From Paraflavisolibacter caeni (GTDB taxonomy: Bacteria > Bacteroidota > Bacteroidia > Chitinophagales > Chitinophagaceae): a DNA stretch of 64,000 bases. Made by a program: the position numbers and the translations under genes. The stretch spans positions 186,001 to 250,000 of the forward strand of contig NZ_JAOTIF010000002.1 in assembly GCF_025628885.1 (NCBI RefSeq), in the 5' to 3' direction. Shown here in pieces: positions 26,498-36,700 of this stretch. How positions within the stretch are numbered: position 1 is the stretch's first letter; the number at the start of each line of letters is the position of its first letter. The notes under the pieces are model-generated. The model worked only from the letters and a program-made list of their open reading frames with translations, ran no database searches and had not been told where the DNA came from.

Positions 26498-26588
26498 GAT
26501 ATATAGACGTGCGCCATGCAAAAAAGATAAGTCCCTTCCTGTTAAAATATTTTCTATCCGTACATCCTCCCCAAATTCTTCATTCTCC

Positions 26589-29552
26589 TCATCTCTTCAC
26601 TACCCTTTGCACAAACTTTTCCTTCCCATCCGAACTGATAATCCGCACTATATACACCCCTGCTGCATACCTGGCCATATCAATGATATTATTTTGGTAG
26701 GCCCGGTCCTCCCTGTATACTTCCTGCCCATTAACACTAAATAGCTGTACAGTGATTTTTGTGACCGGCAAAATACCCACCCTGTACCGGACTATGTTGG
26801 TAGTTTGAGTAGGGTGCAGGGAGACAATAAAGTCATTGCCATTCCTTGGAGGCTCGGGAATATCACTAGTGTATGAAACAGAATTGCCAATGTCTGCCAA
26901 AAAGGCTCCATTACCATGTGTCCCGATCAAAAAACTATTGTCTTCTGGCCGGTTGACCAGGGAGCGGATGATGGCCGTTTTCATCATACCGCTGCCTTCT
27001 TTTAACCATTGTGTATTGTTGCCATTAGGTGCGGTGGTGCTATAAAGTCCTACTGATGTACCTACATAAAATTCAACGCCGGTTGTTTTGACAACGATGG
27101 CACAACTTTGCGAGGAAAGAGGTGCCAAAGCCCCATCCAGGACACGCCAGGTAGGGTGGTCAGTGGTTGCATTTTCTGTGAAAAATATATTGGGAATATT
27201 ATTGTTGGCATCATCATAATTGGAAACTACCACTAAAACAGAATCGGGGTTTCTTGGGTTGACCGCGATGCCTGAAACATAGCTTTTGTTGATCATTTGA
27301 GAAGGAGTGATGTCGATGGGGAGCTGTGTTGATGCTGCTTTATGAGCACTGTCCAGGCGATAAACACGCCCTTGGTTGGTGCCAAGGAACAAGTATTTGG
27401 ATCGATGTGGCAACTTACTGATGGCTATGGACGAAAAGTCGTGACCTGATGGTACAGACGTGCCTATGCCAGTCATTTCTGTCCAGCTGGATGGAGTAAC
27501 CGTAGTAGTAACATTGTTTGTAACAGAGGGCGCATTCTTCGTTCTGAAAAGCTTGTTTCTATTGGTATAATATAGATGTTCAGATGAATCCGGGTCGTTT
27601 AAAAATAACGTAAGCCATTGCCCTGATCCGCTGAAGCCACTCGGTGTGATATCACTTAGATCATTATTAACAAAGTCAAGTTTATTAGTTGAAGTATTAT
27701 ACTTCCATGTAAAAGTGCTACGGCTAATATTGCCATTAGAGGTAGAAAAATACCATTGTTGCGTCCATGTGTTTCCATTTTTGGAAAAATTACTCATGGC
27801 ACAGGCTGCACCATCCCCTGAGCCAATTGATTTATGGCTGCGCTCTGGGAAATCAAGGTTGTACGTCGTACCATTATCCTGTGCACCGCCGATCATCCAG
27901 TTAAAGGCTGTATCTGGTATGAGGTTTACAAATTGATATTGCATGGTTTGCAATTCTGCGACATGTGGTGTCCATCGCACCGTGTCTGCTATGTCTGTAG
28001 TTCTGCTTTTATGAATCCCTCCGTCATCAGCCGTATATAAAGTGCTGTTATTGCCCGGCGCATAATATATGCCGTGAATGTCAGGATGATGATCGGGGTA
28101 AAAGAAACCTGTAGAAAAAAATCCCCTGGCATAGCCTCCGATTCTTCTGAATTTTCTGGCAGGGTTGGTCTCATTCAAGTGCACCCGGTGAACGTTAGTG
28201 CCTCCAATAAACAAGATGTTATCATTGTCAGGCTTGGCTGCAATCGACATATTAAACCCGTTGAACTGTGTTGTATAAGGATCGATACCAGACTCCTCGT
28301 AGTTGGGTTCATCTGGTACATAGTCGCTTAGGTTGGTCCATGCAAAAATGTCTGTACTGCCCAAAGTGATGTTAGCCCTGAACAAATCGGCTTCAGGTGT
28401 TCCTTCTTCAGCATCTTTACCATTTTTATACAGAACAAAAAGTTGGTTGTTGTTACCGTTCATGTTCATAACAATACGGCCCCATTTGCCATATGGCTGC
28501 CAGCCACCAACTGAATCTGGCTGTCCTGATTGCCCCCCGGCAATTCTTATCCATGCGTTATTGTTTGCAGTTAATGAATCGCCAGTTGCTGACTCCCAAA
28601 CGCCTGCTATTTTCCTGTCTGCATTTTCCCCTGTGAAAGCGGCATAGATCCTCGAGCCATCGGAAGGGATAACAATCTCGGTAAGACCTCCCAATGCCCG
28701 GTTACCACTACTGGACGATAGAACTGTCTGCCAGCTTTGTCCACCATTGACCGAACGTACGATCCGGTTGTGTATAGCGGCATAAATATGTCCTGTTTTC
28801 GGATGAACGGCCAACCGGTGCACCAGGTCAAAGGGAAGATCAAACCGGTTTTGGTTGCCGGTTGCTGTTGTATTTAACTTCGACCAGGTTACTCCGTTAT
28901 CTGAGCTTTTAAATACCCCAAAGCCAAAAGTTCCGGCAATATCGGCGGCGCTGGTTGGGTAAAATACTTCACCCGAACCGCAATACCAGGTATCTGGTTC
29001 GGTAGGGCTTTGTACAATTGTATTAACGCTGCGGATATCATTTTCAGGTGATACAAACGTCCAGGAAGAACCACCGTCTACGCTGCGGAAAATACCGCCG
29101 GTAGTTCCGCCTGAGATCATAATGTTGGGGTTGCGGCGGTCAAAGGCAAGTGTACGGCTGCGCCCGGCTATGTTGTTGGGACCAATACTGTTATAGTTAT
29201 TCAGTACTGTTACATCCTCAGTCCCTAAAATATCAGTCATCCATGGGTTATGTACTTTTATGCGGGACGGGATTTTACTTGCTGCTTCCAATTCCTTCTG
29301 GCGGTAGTCTTCTGGAATTTTCCCGGTTATCGGGTTGCGTAGCATCTCGAATTCATGCATCCATCTTTCAGCCGTATAGTCTGCTTTTTCTGCTTCCTCC
29401 TTTTCTTCTTCAGACTCTTCGTCATCCTCTGATGCTATCGTAAAGTCCGAAACTGAAATTTTGCCTCTTTCATGAAGCGGGCGGTATAACAAAAATGTTG
29501 AGCTAATGGAAAGTGCCAAAAACAAACGGAGAGCCAGCAACTTAAGTTTCAT
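26589..29552 (-). CDS. Secreted beta-propeller protein with type IX sorting domain
   Basis: This 987-residue exoprotein has an N-terminal signal or anchor (LKLLALRLFLALSISSTFLLY). A very acidic stretch follows (about residues 41-56, DDEESEEEKEEAEKAD), then RWMHEFEMLRNPITGKIP. Sortilin/BNR-type propeller repeats contain Asp-boxes such as FRSVDGGSSWTF, FKSSDNGVTWSKL and VRSVNGGQSWQTV. The last 80 residues form a type A sorting domain (ITVQLFSVNGQEVYRED, AAGVYIVRIIS, KFVQRVVKR). Catalytic activity is not evident. The start is the ATG at 29550-29552. Confidence 0.92.
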   Translation of the reverse strand: MKLKLLALRLFLALSISSTFLLYRPLHERGKISVSDFTIASEDDEESEEEKEEAEKADYTAERWMHEFEMLRNPITGKIPEDYRQKELEAASKIPSRIKVHNPWMTDILGTEDVTVLNNYNSIGPNNIAGRSRTLAFDRRNPNIMISGGTTGGIFRSVDGGSSWTFVSPENDIRSVNTIVQSPTEPDTWYCGSGEVFYPTSAADIAGTFGFGVFKSSDNGVTWSKLNTTATGNQNRFDLPFDLVHRLAVHPKTGHIYAAIHNRIVRSVNGGQSWQTVLSSSSGNRALGGLTEIVIPSDGSRIYAAFTGENADRKIAGVWESATGDSLTANNNAWIRIAGGQSGQPDSVGGWQPYGKWGRIVMNMNGNNNQLFVLYKNGKDAEEGTPEADLFRANITLGSTDIFAWTNLSDYVPDEPNYEESGIDPYTTQFNGFNMSIAAKPDNDNILFIGGTNVHRVHLNETNPARKFRRIGGYARGFFSTGFFYPDHHPDIHGIYYAPGNNSTLYTADDGGIHKSRTTDIADTVRWTPHVAELQTMQYQFVNLIPDTAFNWMIGGAQDNGTTYNLDFPERSHKSIGSGDGAACAMSNFSKNGNTWTQQWYFSTSNGNISRSTFTWKYNTSTNKLDFVNNDLSDITPSGFSGSGQWLTLFLNDPDSSEHLYYTNRNKLFRTKNAPSVTNNVTTTVTPSSWTEMTGIGTSVPSGHDFSSIAISKLPHRSKYLFLGTNQGRVYRLDSAHKAASTQLPIDITPSQMINKSYVSGIAVNPRNPDSVLVVVSNYDDANNNIPNIFFTENATTDHPTWRVLDGALAPLSSQSCAIVVKTTGVEFYVGTSVGLYSTTAPNGNNTQWLKEGSGMMKTAIIRSLVNRPEDNSFLIGTHGNGAFLADIGNSVSYTSDIPEPPRNGNDFIVSLHPTQTTNIVRYRVGILPVTKITVQLFSVNGQEVYREDRAYQNNIIDMARYAAGVYIVRIISSDGKEKFVQRVVKR

Positions 29553-29642
29553 GAAGGTTAATTGAACAGTAAAAGTACTAACCATTTAAAGTACTTAAAA
29601 GTAAGTTATATGATTAATAATTGATGTATGCATCCTTCGTTG

Positions 29643-29675
29643 CTTCAGTATACCATCAGTATACCTTCAGTATAC
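29643..29675. repeat. 11-bp tandem array, GTATAC family
   Basis: There are three contiguous 11-bp units: CTTCAGTATAC, CATCAGTATAC and CTTCAGTATAC. Each contains the self-complementary hexamer GTATAC (29648, 29659 and 29670), exactly one unit apart. Confidence 0.9.
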
Positions 29676-29737
29676 TTAAAGTAGGGCTAGAGTATTCCAA
29701 CAGCATCCCTCCATTCCCCCTTTACTTATATCTGAAC

Positions 29738-29858
29738 CATACTAACTCCGTACTTGAGCCGTACCATAGGCATACCTAAGCCGTACCATAGCCGTACTTA
29801 AGGCTAGGCTACTTCGATCATCCTTCGACCATCTTTCGACTATGCTTCGATCTGAATT
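29738..29858. repeat. 11-bp tandem array, GTAC and TCGA families
   Basis: The 121 bp divide into eleven 11-bp units in one register, each beginning with C. Units 1-6 are of the type CGTACCATAGC, with variants CATACTAACTC and CATACCTAAGC. Unit 7 is transitional, and units 8-11 are of the type CGACCATCTTT. The cores GTAC (29750, 29761, 29783, 29794) and TCGA (29814, 29825, 29836, 29847) are self-complementary and keep the 11-bp step. Confidence 0.88.
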
Positions 29859-30047
29859 GAGCAAATGCCCATAAATAAGGGGAAAACAGCCTACAGGCAG
29901 AACGCCCTGAAAGCCCTGAACGGAGTTAGGTGGAGCTGTGCCTAAAGGTACAAAACCAACCCCCACCTTCCAAGTTTTGCTCCCCAACTTCCAACTCCAA
30001 ACTCCAAACTTCAAATCTCTCAGTCCCGAAATCCCCCAATCCCTCCT

Positions 30048-30055
30048 TATATTTG
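30048..30055 (+). promoter_or_regulatory. -7 box of mfd, nearly leaderless start
   Basis: TATATTTG matches TAnnTTTG exactly and lies only 8 bp before the mfd ATG at 30064. Transcription would begin within a few bases of the start codon. Confidence 0.6.
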
Positions 30056-30063
30056 CCGTTCGA

Positions 30064-33000
30064 ATGAAGCCGGTGGAGTTATTAGAGATTTGGAAAAATT
30101 CACGCTGCCTTTTTAACCTGGCGGACAGACTTACTTTTGCCCAACCCCAACATATTGCAGCAAAAAACCTTCGTGGAAGTGCCTCACAGTTTGTAGCAGC
30201 AGCTATATTTCTTCATCCTGCATGCAGTCAGTTGAACCATGTGTTTGTATGTAATGATGAAGAAGAAGCAGCCTATTTCCACAATACGTTGGAGAACCTG
30301 ACAGAAGCCCTCAATATATTATATTTTCCTTCTTCCTTTAAGAACAGGAAGAACTATCGTTTGCTCAACTCTTCTCACGTTATGTTGCGAACAGAAGCGC
30401 TGACAAAGTTTTCTGCGGGCACAGGTAACCGTGTGGGGGCGTTGGTAACCTATCCCGAAGCTCTTTTTGAAAAGGTGGTGATTCCCAAAGCCATTTCCAG
30501 CAATATTATCAGCATCAAAACCAATGATGTCCTGGACACTGACGAGTTGTTTGAAAAGCTAGTAAACTTTGGCTTTGAACGCACCGATTTTGTTTATGAA
30601 CCCGGTCAGTTTGCTGTTCGTGGTGGCATTCTTGATATTTACTCTTTTGGTAATGAAAAGCCTTACCGTATAGAATTGTTCGGTAATGATGTTGACTCAA
30701 TACGTATTATCGATCCTGAGACACAGCTTAGTGAACGTCGCCTGTTACAGGTAAGCATAATTCCCAACGTCGACACGCAGTTTGAAGACGAGGATAAAGT
30801 TTCTTTGCTGGAGTTTTTGCCAGAGAATACTGTCTTTTGGATTCAAGACCAGGAATTGACTATTGAAAAGCTGCTGACCAGTGAAGAGGATCTGCAGTTG
30901 TTTCTGGAAATGTTGGCATCAAAGGCTAAAGATCAGGGGCCGAAAGGCAAGGGAAAAGGCAAAGAGCAGGAGGAAGAAGAAGATGAAAAACTGGTAAAGA
31001 AATATGTTTCCCTTGATGAATTCATAACAGCCAGCGACTTTGAAAAGCTACTGCAGCAAAAGCATACTGTTCAATTCGGGCATCAATCTGCAAACAGCCA
31101 TCAGCTTTTTGAAATAGAATTCAATACAAAAGAACAACCCGCCTTCAACCGCCAGTTCGACATGTTGATGAAAGACCTGAAAGGGTGGGAGAGCAGGGGC
31201 TTTCAGTTGAACCTGTTTGCGGAAAATCCTAAGCAACTGGAACGGCTATATACCATCTTCACCGACCTGAAAGAAGAAATCCATTTTAACCCGGTAGCAA
31301 CTGCCATTCATGAGGGTTTTATTGATGAAGACCTGAAAGTGGTTTGCTACACTGACCACCAGATTTTCCAGCGTTATCACAAATACAAGGTCAAGCAGGC
31401 ATACAATAAGAACAAAGCATTAACCCTCCGTGCTTTGCGGGAATTGCAACCCGGTGATTATGTGACGCATATCGATCACGGTGTAGGGGTGTACAGTGGA
31501 CTGCAAAAGATTGAAGTAAACGGAAAGCTGCAAGAGGCGGTCCGTATTATTTATAAAGACAGCGATATTCTGTATGTCAACATCAACTCGCTGCACAAGA
31601 TTGCCAAATACACAGGCAAGGAAGGCTCTGTCCCGAAAGTGAATAAGTTAGGTTCAGATGCCTGGACGAAACTGAAAGAGAAGACCAAGACTAAGGTGAA
31701 GGAAATCGCCTTCGACCTGATCAAGCTGTATGCCCAAAGAAAAGCAGAGCAAGGATTTCAGTATGCTCCGGATACCTACCTGCAAACGGAGCTTGAGGCA
31801 TCATTCATATACGAAGACACGCCAGATCAAAGCAAGGCTACTGCCGATGTAAAGAAAGATATGGAGTCTCCTTCACCTATGGACCGCCTGGTTTGTGGTG
31901 ATGTTGGCTTTGGTAAAACTGAGATTGCTGTTCGGGCGGCTTTTAAAGCAGTAACCGACGGCAAGCAGGCTGCTGTACTGGTGCCTACAACGATCTTGGC
32001 CTTCCAGCACTATAAAACTTTTAGCGAACGTCTGAAGGACTTCCCGGTAACGGTAGATTATGTCAACCGCTTCAAGTCTGCCAAGGACAAAAAGGAAACT
32101 TATAAAAAGCTGGAAGAAGGTAAGATCGATATTATTGTAGGTACGCATGCACTTTTGGGTAAAGAAGTAAAGTTTAAAGATCTTGGTCTGCTGGTAATTG
32201 ATGAAGAGCAGAAGTTTGGCGTGGCGCACAAGGAGAAGATCAAAACCCTGCGCACCAATATTGATGCATTGACCCTGACGGCTACGCCAATTCCCCGGAC
32301 CTTGCAGTTTAGTTTGATGGGCGCCAGGGACCTTTCCATCATGAACACCCCGCCTCCTAACCGTCAGCCCATTCAAACTGAGGTTAGGGTGTATAATGAA
32401 GATTTTGTGCGAGATGCTATTTACTTCGAAACGGAACGCGGAGGACAGGTATTCTTTATTCATAACCGCGTTCAGGGGTTAGGCGAAATGACGGCCATCA
32501 TTCGCGGCTTATGTCCCGACCTGAGCGTAGGCCTTGCCCACGGTCAAATGGAAGGCCATGAACTGGAAGAGCATATCCTGGACTTTATCGATAAGAAATA
32601 TGATGTGCTGGTTTGTACCAACATCGTAGAAAGTGGCGTGGACATCCCGAATGTGAATACAATTATTGTGAACAATGCCCACCAATTTGGTCTGAGTGAT
32701 CTGCACCAGTTGAGGGGGCGTGTAGGACGCAGCAATAAAAAGGCTTTCTGTTACCTCGTGGCTCCGCCCATGAGTACATTGCCTAACGATTCCCGCAAAC
32801 GCCTGCAAACCCTGGAGCAGCACAGCGAACTGGGCAGCGGTTTCCAGATCGCTATGCGTGACCTGGACATTCGTGGCGCCGGTAACTTGTTGGGTGGTGA
32901 GCAAAGTGGCTTCATGGCCGAAATTGGCTTTGAGATGTATCAGAAGGTTCTAAATGAAGCTATCCGTGAGCTAAAGCGTTCCGACTTTAAAGAACTATTC

Positions 33001-33519
33001 AAGGAGGAAATTTCAAAGCAGGATGATTACGTTCAGGATTGTACCATAGACACTGACCTTGAAATTTTGATTCCTGATAGTTATGTAGAAAATATTACAG
33101 AGCGCCTTTCTTTGTATTCCCGCCTGGACAACTGTGATACAGATGAAGAATTGAAAGAAATGGAGCACGAACTGCACGATCGTTTTGGGGCTTTGCCTTC
33201 CCAGGTGAAGGACCTGTTTGTTACCGTGCAGTGCCGTAAGTTGGCCATAGACCTGGGGTTTGAGAAAATGTCCCTGAAAGAAGATACCCTCCGTTGTTAT
33301 TTCATCAATAGACCAGACTCGCCGTTTTTTGAATCAGAAACTTTCCATGCTATTTTGGGTTACCTACAAACCGGTACGAATAAAGCAAGACTGAAGCAGG
33401 TAGGTAAGTTGTTTCTACTGATAGCCGAACCCGTTAAAAGCATGCAGGAATTATACGATTTCTTGAAGCGTATGCACAACGAAGTGAGCCAAAAAAGGAT
33501 GGTTACACTCAATAATTAA
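30064..33519 (+). CDS. mfd: Transcription-repair coupling factor
   Basis: This 1,151-residue ATPase removes stalled RNA polymerase and recruits nucleotide excision repair. The N-terminal UvrB-like module (about 1-280) is followed by a charged insert (about 285-315). The CarD-like RNA polymerase-binding domain has LQPGDYVTHIDHGVGVYSG. Helicase motifs are GDVGFGKTEIAVRAAF, VIDEEQKFGVAHKEK, LTATPIPRTLQ and HQLRGRVGRSN, and the C-terminal TRCF domain comes last. The open frame begins at 29938 in repetitive DNA, but the ATG at 30064 after the -7 box is the real start. Confidence 0.96.
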   Translation: MKPVELLEIWKNSRCLFNLADRLTFAQPQHIAAKNLRGSASQFVAAAIFLHPACSQLNHVFVCNDEEEAAYFHNTLENLTEALNILYFPSSFKNRKNYRLLNSSHVMLRTEALTKFSAGTGNRVGALVTYPEALFEKVVIPKAISSNIISIKTNDVLDTDELFEKLVNFGFERTDFVYEPGQFAVRGGILDIYSFGNEKPYRIELFGNDVDSIRIIDPETQLSERRLLQVSIIPNVDTQFEDEDKVSLLEFLPENTVFWIQDQELTIEKLLTSEEDLQLFLEMLASKAKDQGPKGKGKGKEQEEEEDEKLVKKYVSLDEFITASDFEKLLQQKHTVQFGHQSANSHQLFEIEFNTKEQPAFNRQFDMLMKDLKGWESRGFQLNLFAENPKQLERLYTIFTDLKEEIHFNPVATAIHEGFIDEDLKVVCYTDHQIFQRYHKYKVKQAYNKNKALTLRALRELQPGDYVTHIDHGVGVYSGLQKIEVNGKLQEAVRIIYKDSDILYVNINSLHKIAKYTGKEGSVPKVNKLGSDAWTKLKEKTKTKVKEIAFDLIKLYAQRKAEQGFQYAPDTYLQTELEASFIYEDTPDQSKATADVKKDMESPSPMDRLVCGDVGFGKTEIAVRAAFKAVTDGKQAAVLVPTTILAFQHYKTFSERLKDFPVTVDYVNRFKSAKDKKETYKKLEEGKIDIIVGTHALLGKEVKFKDLGLLVIDEEQKFGVAHKEKIKTLRTNIDALTLTATPIPRTLQFSLMGARDLSIMNTPPPNRQPIQTEVRVYNEDFVRDAIYFETERGGQVFFIHNRVQGLGEMTAIIRGLCPDLSVGLAHGQMEGHELEEHILDFIDKKYDVLVCTNIVESGVDIPNVNTIIVNNAHQFGLSDLHQLRGRVGRSNKKAFCYLVAPPMSTLPNDSRKRLQTLEQHSELGSGFQIAMRDLDIRGAGNLLGGEQSGFMAEIGFEMYQKVLNEAIRELKRSDFKELFKEEISKQDDYVQDCTIDTDLEILIPDSYVENITERLSLYSRLDNCDTDEELKEMEHELHDRFGALPSQVKDLFVTVQCRKLAIDLGFEKMSLKEDTLRCYFINRPDSPFFESETFHAILGYLQTGTNKARLKQVGKLFLLIAEPVKSMQELYDFLKRMHNEVSQKRMVTLNN

Positions 33520-33601
33520 TAAGGTCTATATACTTCTATAGAAATTTTTTAAGCCTTTGCGGTTTTAAATATCTTGTACTTGCCTTAGTTTTTTGCTATT
33601 A

Positions 33602-33640
33602 ACAATAAGTATTATTAATGAATATTATTATTCTTATTGT
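33602..33640. other. AT-rich inverted repeat
   Basis: ACAATAAG at 33602-33609 and CTTATTGT at 33633-33640 are exact reverse complements, with further partial pairing inside (ATTATTA against AATATTATTA). The repeat lies between mfd and the protease gene. It may end mfd transcription or bind a regulator of the protease gene; there is no T-run. Confidence 0.45.
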
Positions 33641-33719
33641 GAAGTGCTATGAACCCAGGCATAATATTTATATTTTCATGCCGCATCCGTACTCTGTCAG
33701 GTTGCATTAATGGTGCAGT

Positions 33720-36700
33720 ATGAAATCATTTTCACTTATAATTCTCTTTTTATTTCTTTATGGTTTTGTTTTTGCTCAAAGGCAGGACTTTACCATACAA
33801 CTGAGAGCAGGAAAACTTGCTGTAGCGTCAAATATTACAGCTGCCAATGTGGAAAAGATCAACCAAAAGGCTGCCCGGTTTGGTCAAAAGATTTTTGCGC
33901 TCATTCAATTTGAAGACTTACCCACAGAGGAAACAAAAAAGATACTTGCAGCTCAAGGCATTACATTGTTGGAATATATACCCAAAAATACCTACACTGT
34001 TACCGTTAAAGGAAAATTGAATCCTGCTCTACTAAAAAAAGTAAGAGCAAGAGCCGTACTGGAGCCGGTAGCTCAATACAAGATGTTTGCTACATTGGCC
34101 GAGGAAAGCATGAGACCTGCGGCCAAAGGCAATAAAGCGGTTTGGGTCAGCTTTCCGAAGAGTTTTACTGCTGATGACGTGATCCGCCAGTTAAAAGCAC
34201 TGAATTTTGAAGTGACTTCCGGCGAGTTGGATGCTTACAGGGTTCTTAGCCTGAAAGTTGCAGCCTCTCGTTTAAGTGAATTAGCTGAACTTCCTTTTAT
34301 AGAATACATACAGCCAGCCCCCCCAAAAGATGAACCTTTAAACTTTATTACCCGTTCTTTTTCAAGAGCCAATGTTCTGAATGCATCTGTTGCCAATAAT
34401 GGCAGAGGACTGAATGGAGAAGGGGTTGTGATTGGCGTTGGTGATAATGCGAATACGCTTTCTCATATTGATTTGTCAGGTCGTATCATAGACCATACTT
34501 CATCCAGTAGTGATCAAACACTTCATAGTATACATGTGACTGGTACAGTAGCAGGAGCAGGTAATTTAAATGAGTTGTACCGGGGGTATGCTTCAAAGGC
34601 AACAGTGATTTACCAAGCTTTTTCTAATATTATCTATTATACACCTACCTATGTAAAGCAGTATGGTATGGTGACCACTAATAACTCTTATGGCAATGTG
34701 CTGGGTTGCAATTATACAGGTACTTATGATTTGAATTCCCGCATCTTAGACCAGCAAATGATAGATTATCCCCATTTGCAACACGTGTTTGCTGCAGGAA
34801 ACAGTGGATCCCTCACCTGTTCCCCTGCTCCTGCAGGATTTAGAACAGTTTTAGGCGGTTACCAGTCAGCCAAGAATGTTATTTCTGTTGGTAACCTGGA
34901 TGCCAATGAAAATATATACGGGGCCTCAAGTAAAGGCCCGGTTAGGGATGGCCGTATAAAGCCGGAGATTGCAGCCTTTGGCAATGGGGTAGTTTCTACT
35001 TTCCCCAACAATACGTATGCAGGTTTGAGTGGCACCAGTATGTCAGCGCCCGGAGTCACAGGCGGTTTGGCATTGTTGTACCAGCGTTACCGGCAGTTGC
35101 ATGGTAATGCTGATCCCAAAAGTGGACTGATGAAGGCTCTGATCTGTAATGGTGCTTCAGATAGGGGCAACAGTGGGCCCGACTTTAGTTACGGTTTTGG
35201 ATCTATGAACCTCCTTCGAAGCGTGGATATGCTGGAACAAAATCGCTTCATTGATGATAGTGTTGCCAACACGGGGGTAAAGCAGTTTACGGTTTCTATA
35301 CCGGCAAATACTGCCCAACTGAAGGTGATGCTTTACTGGCATGACCCGGCTGCATCTGCACTCAGTGCCAAAACTTTAGTGAATGACCTGGACTTGCAAG
35401 TGGGATCTCCGGCATCACAAATTTTATTTCCTAAAATACTCGATACGTCCGCAGCCGGCATTACAGCTGTTGCTACCACAGGCCCTGATCATATGAATAA
35501 CATAGAACAGGTTTCCGTAGATAACCCGCAATCAGGGACCTATACAATCCGTGTGACGGGAACGGAGATCGGTCAAAATCCAATGCAGGAATTCTTTGTC
35601 GTATATGATGTGATTCCCAATTCTGTTGCGGTAACCTACCCGGCAGGTGGGGAGGGATTGGTACCGGGCGAAAACACCAGGATTAGTTGGGATGCATTTG
35701 GTGATGCCACCAGTACCTTTTCTTTAGATTATTCAATAGATAACGGTGCTACCTGGACAAGAGTTGTTAGTGGACTACCTCAAGGAAGCCGCTTTTATAA
35801 CTGGCTAGTGCCGGCCACTGTTACGGACAAAGCTTTGGTAAAGGTTACCAAAGAAAGCTCCGGTCAAAGTGCATCCTCGGGCGCTTTTAGTATTATTGGC
35901 GTACCTGTTGTTTCATTGTCTTCAGTTCAATGTGAAGGATACTTTAATATCAATTGGACAGCCGTTGCCAATGCTACTGATTATGAAGTGATGATGCTAA
36001 AGGGGGATGAAATGGTGTCTATGGCTTTTACGCCTTCAACTACTTATACATTCAATGGTTTATCCAAAGACAGCATTTACTGGGTAAGTGTAAGGGCTCG
36101 GATCAATGGGAAAACAGGTAGAAGGGCAGTTGCTGTATGGCGTAAGCCAGATAGCGGAGCCTGTGACGGTTCTATTTCAGATCTCGACCTCGCACTTCAG
36201 GCAATTGTAAGCCCTGTTTCAGGAAGAAAATTTACATCATCTGCATTGAGTAGTGCTACACAAGTGAAAGTGCAAATCAAAAACCTGGATAATGAAGCCG
36301 TAAATGATTTTACAGTAAAGTATTCTATAGATGGAGGTAGTACCTGGACGCCAGAACATGTGACCCAATCCATTGCGCCATCGAGTGAATACACGCATAC
36401 TTTTTCAGTTCCAGCTGATCTTTCTGCTTTGGGCACTTACCAGGTAATAGCAGTTGTCAAGGCAACTGGCAGTGACAACAACGCCAACAATGATACCTTG
36501 AGAAAGGAAATAAAATATCTGGATAATCAGCCTATTGAACTGCCTTTTACAGATAACCTGGAATCAGCCCTGCCCGAAACCTATATTGATTCAGCTATGG
36601 GTCTCAAAGGACTTGACCGGTACGACCTGGTGGCATCAACACCTTATGGACGACTTCGCACCTCTATTTCAGAGTTTGCCTCGTCAGGAACAAAAGCTAT

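Larger units (their letters stand above)
29553..30063. other. 511-bp divergent intergenic region with repeat arrays
   Basis: No protein gene is convincing here. From left to right it holds the upstream region of the beta-propeller gene, an 11-bp array at 29643-29675, a longer 11-bp array at 29738-29858, a C-rich stretch near 29950-30030 built from short words such as AACTCCAA and AACTTCCA, and the mfd promoter at 30048-30055. A 90-codon reverse frame through the C-rich stretch is an artefact of that repetition. Confidence 0.75.

Noticed and set aside
29738-29858. CRISPR array
   Set aside because: The units are 11 bp, contiguous and without spacers. No cas genes are present in the window.
29742-30014. 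90-codon reverse frame between the repeat arrays and mfd
   Set aside because: It is encoded by the C-rich short-word repeats and the 11-bp array and overlaps the region just before mfd. Its product is a repetitive Trp/Gly/Lys-rich string without family features.
29938-30063. 42-residue N-terminal extension of Mfd
   Set aside because: The stretch consists of repetitive C-rich DNA and the promoter. Family members start at the residue encoded by the ATG at 30064.
31873-32463. 196-codon reverse frame inside mfd
   Set aside because: It lies opposite the conserved helicase motifs of mfd and has no recognisable features.
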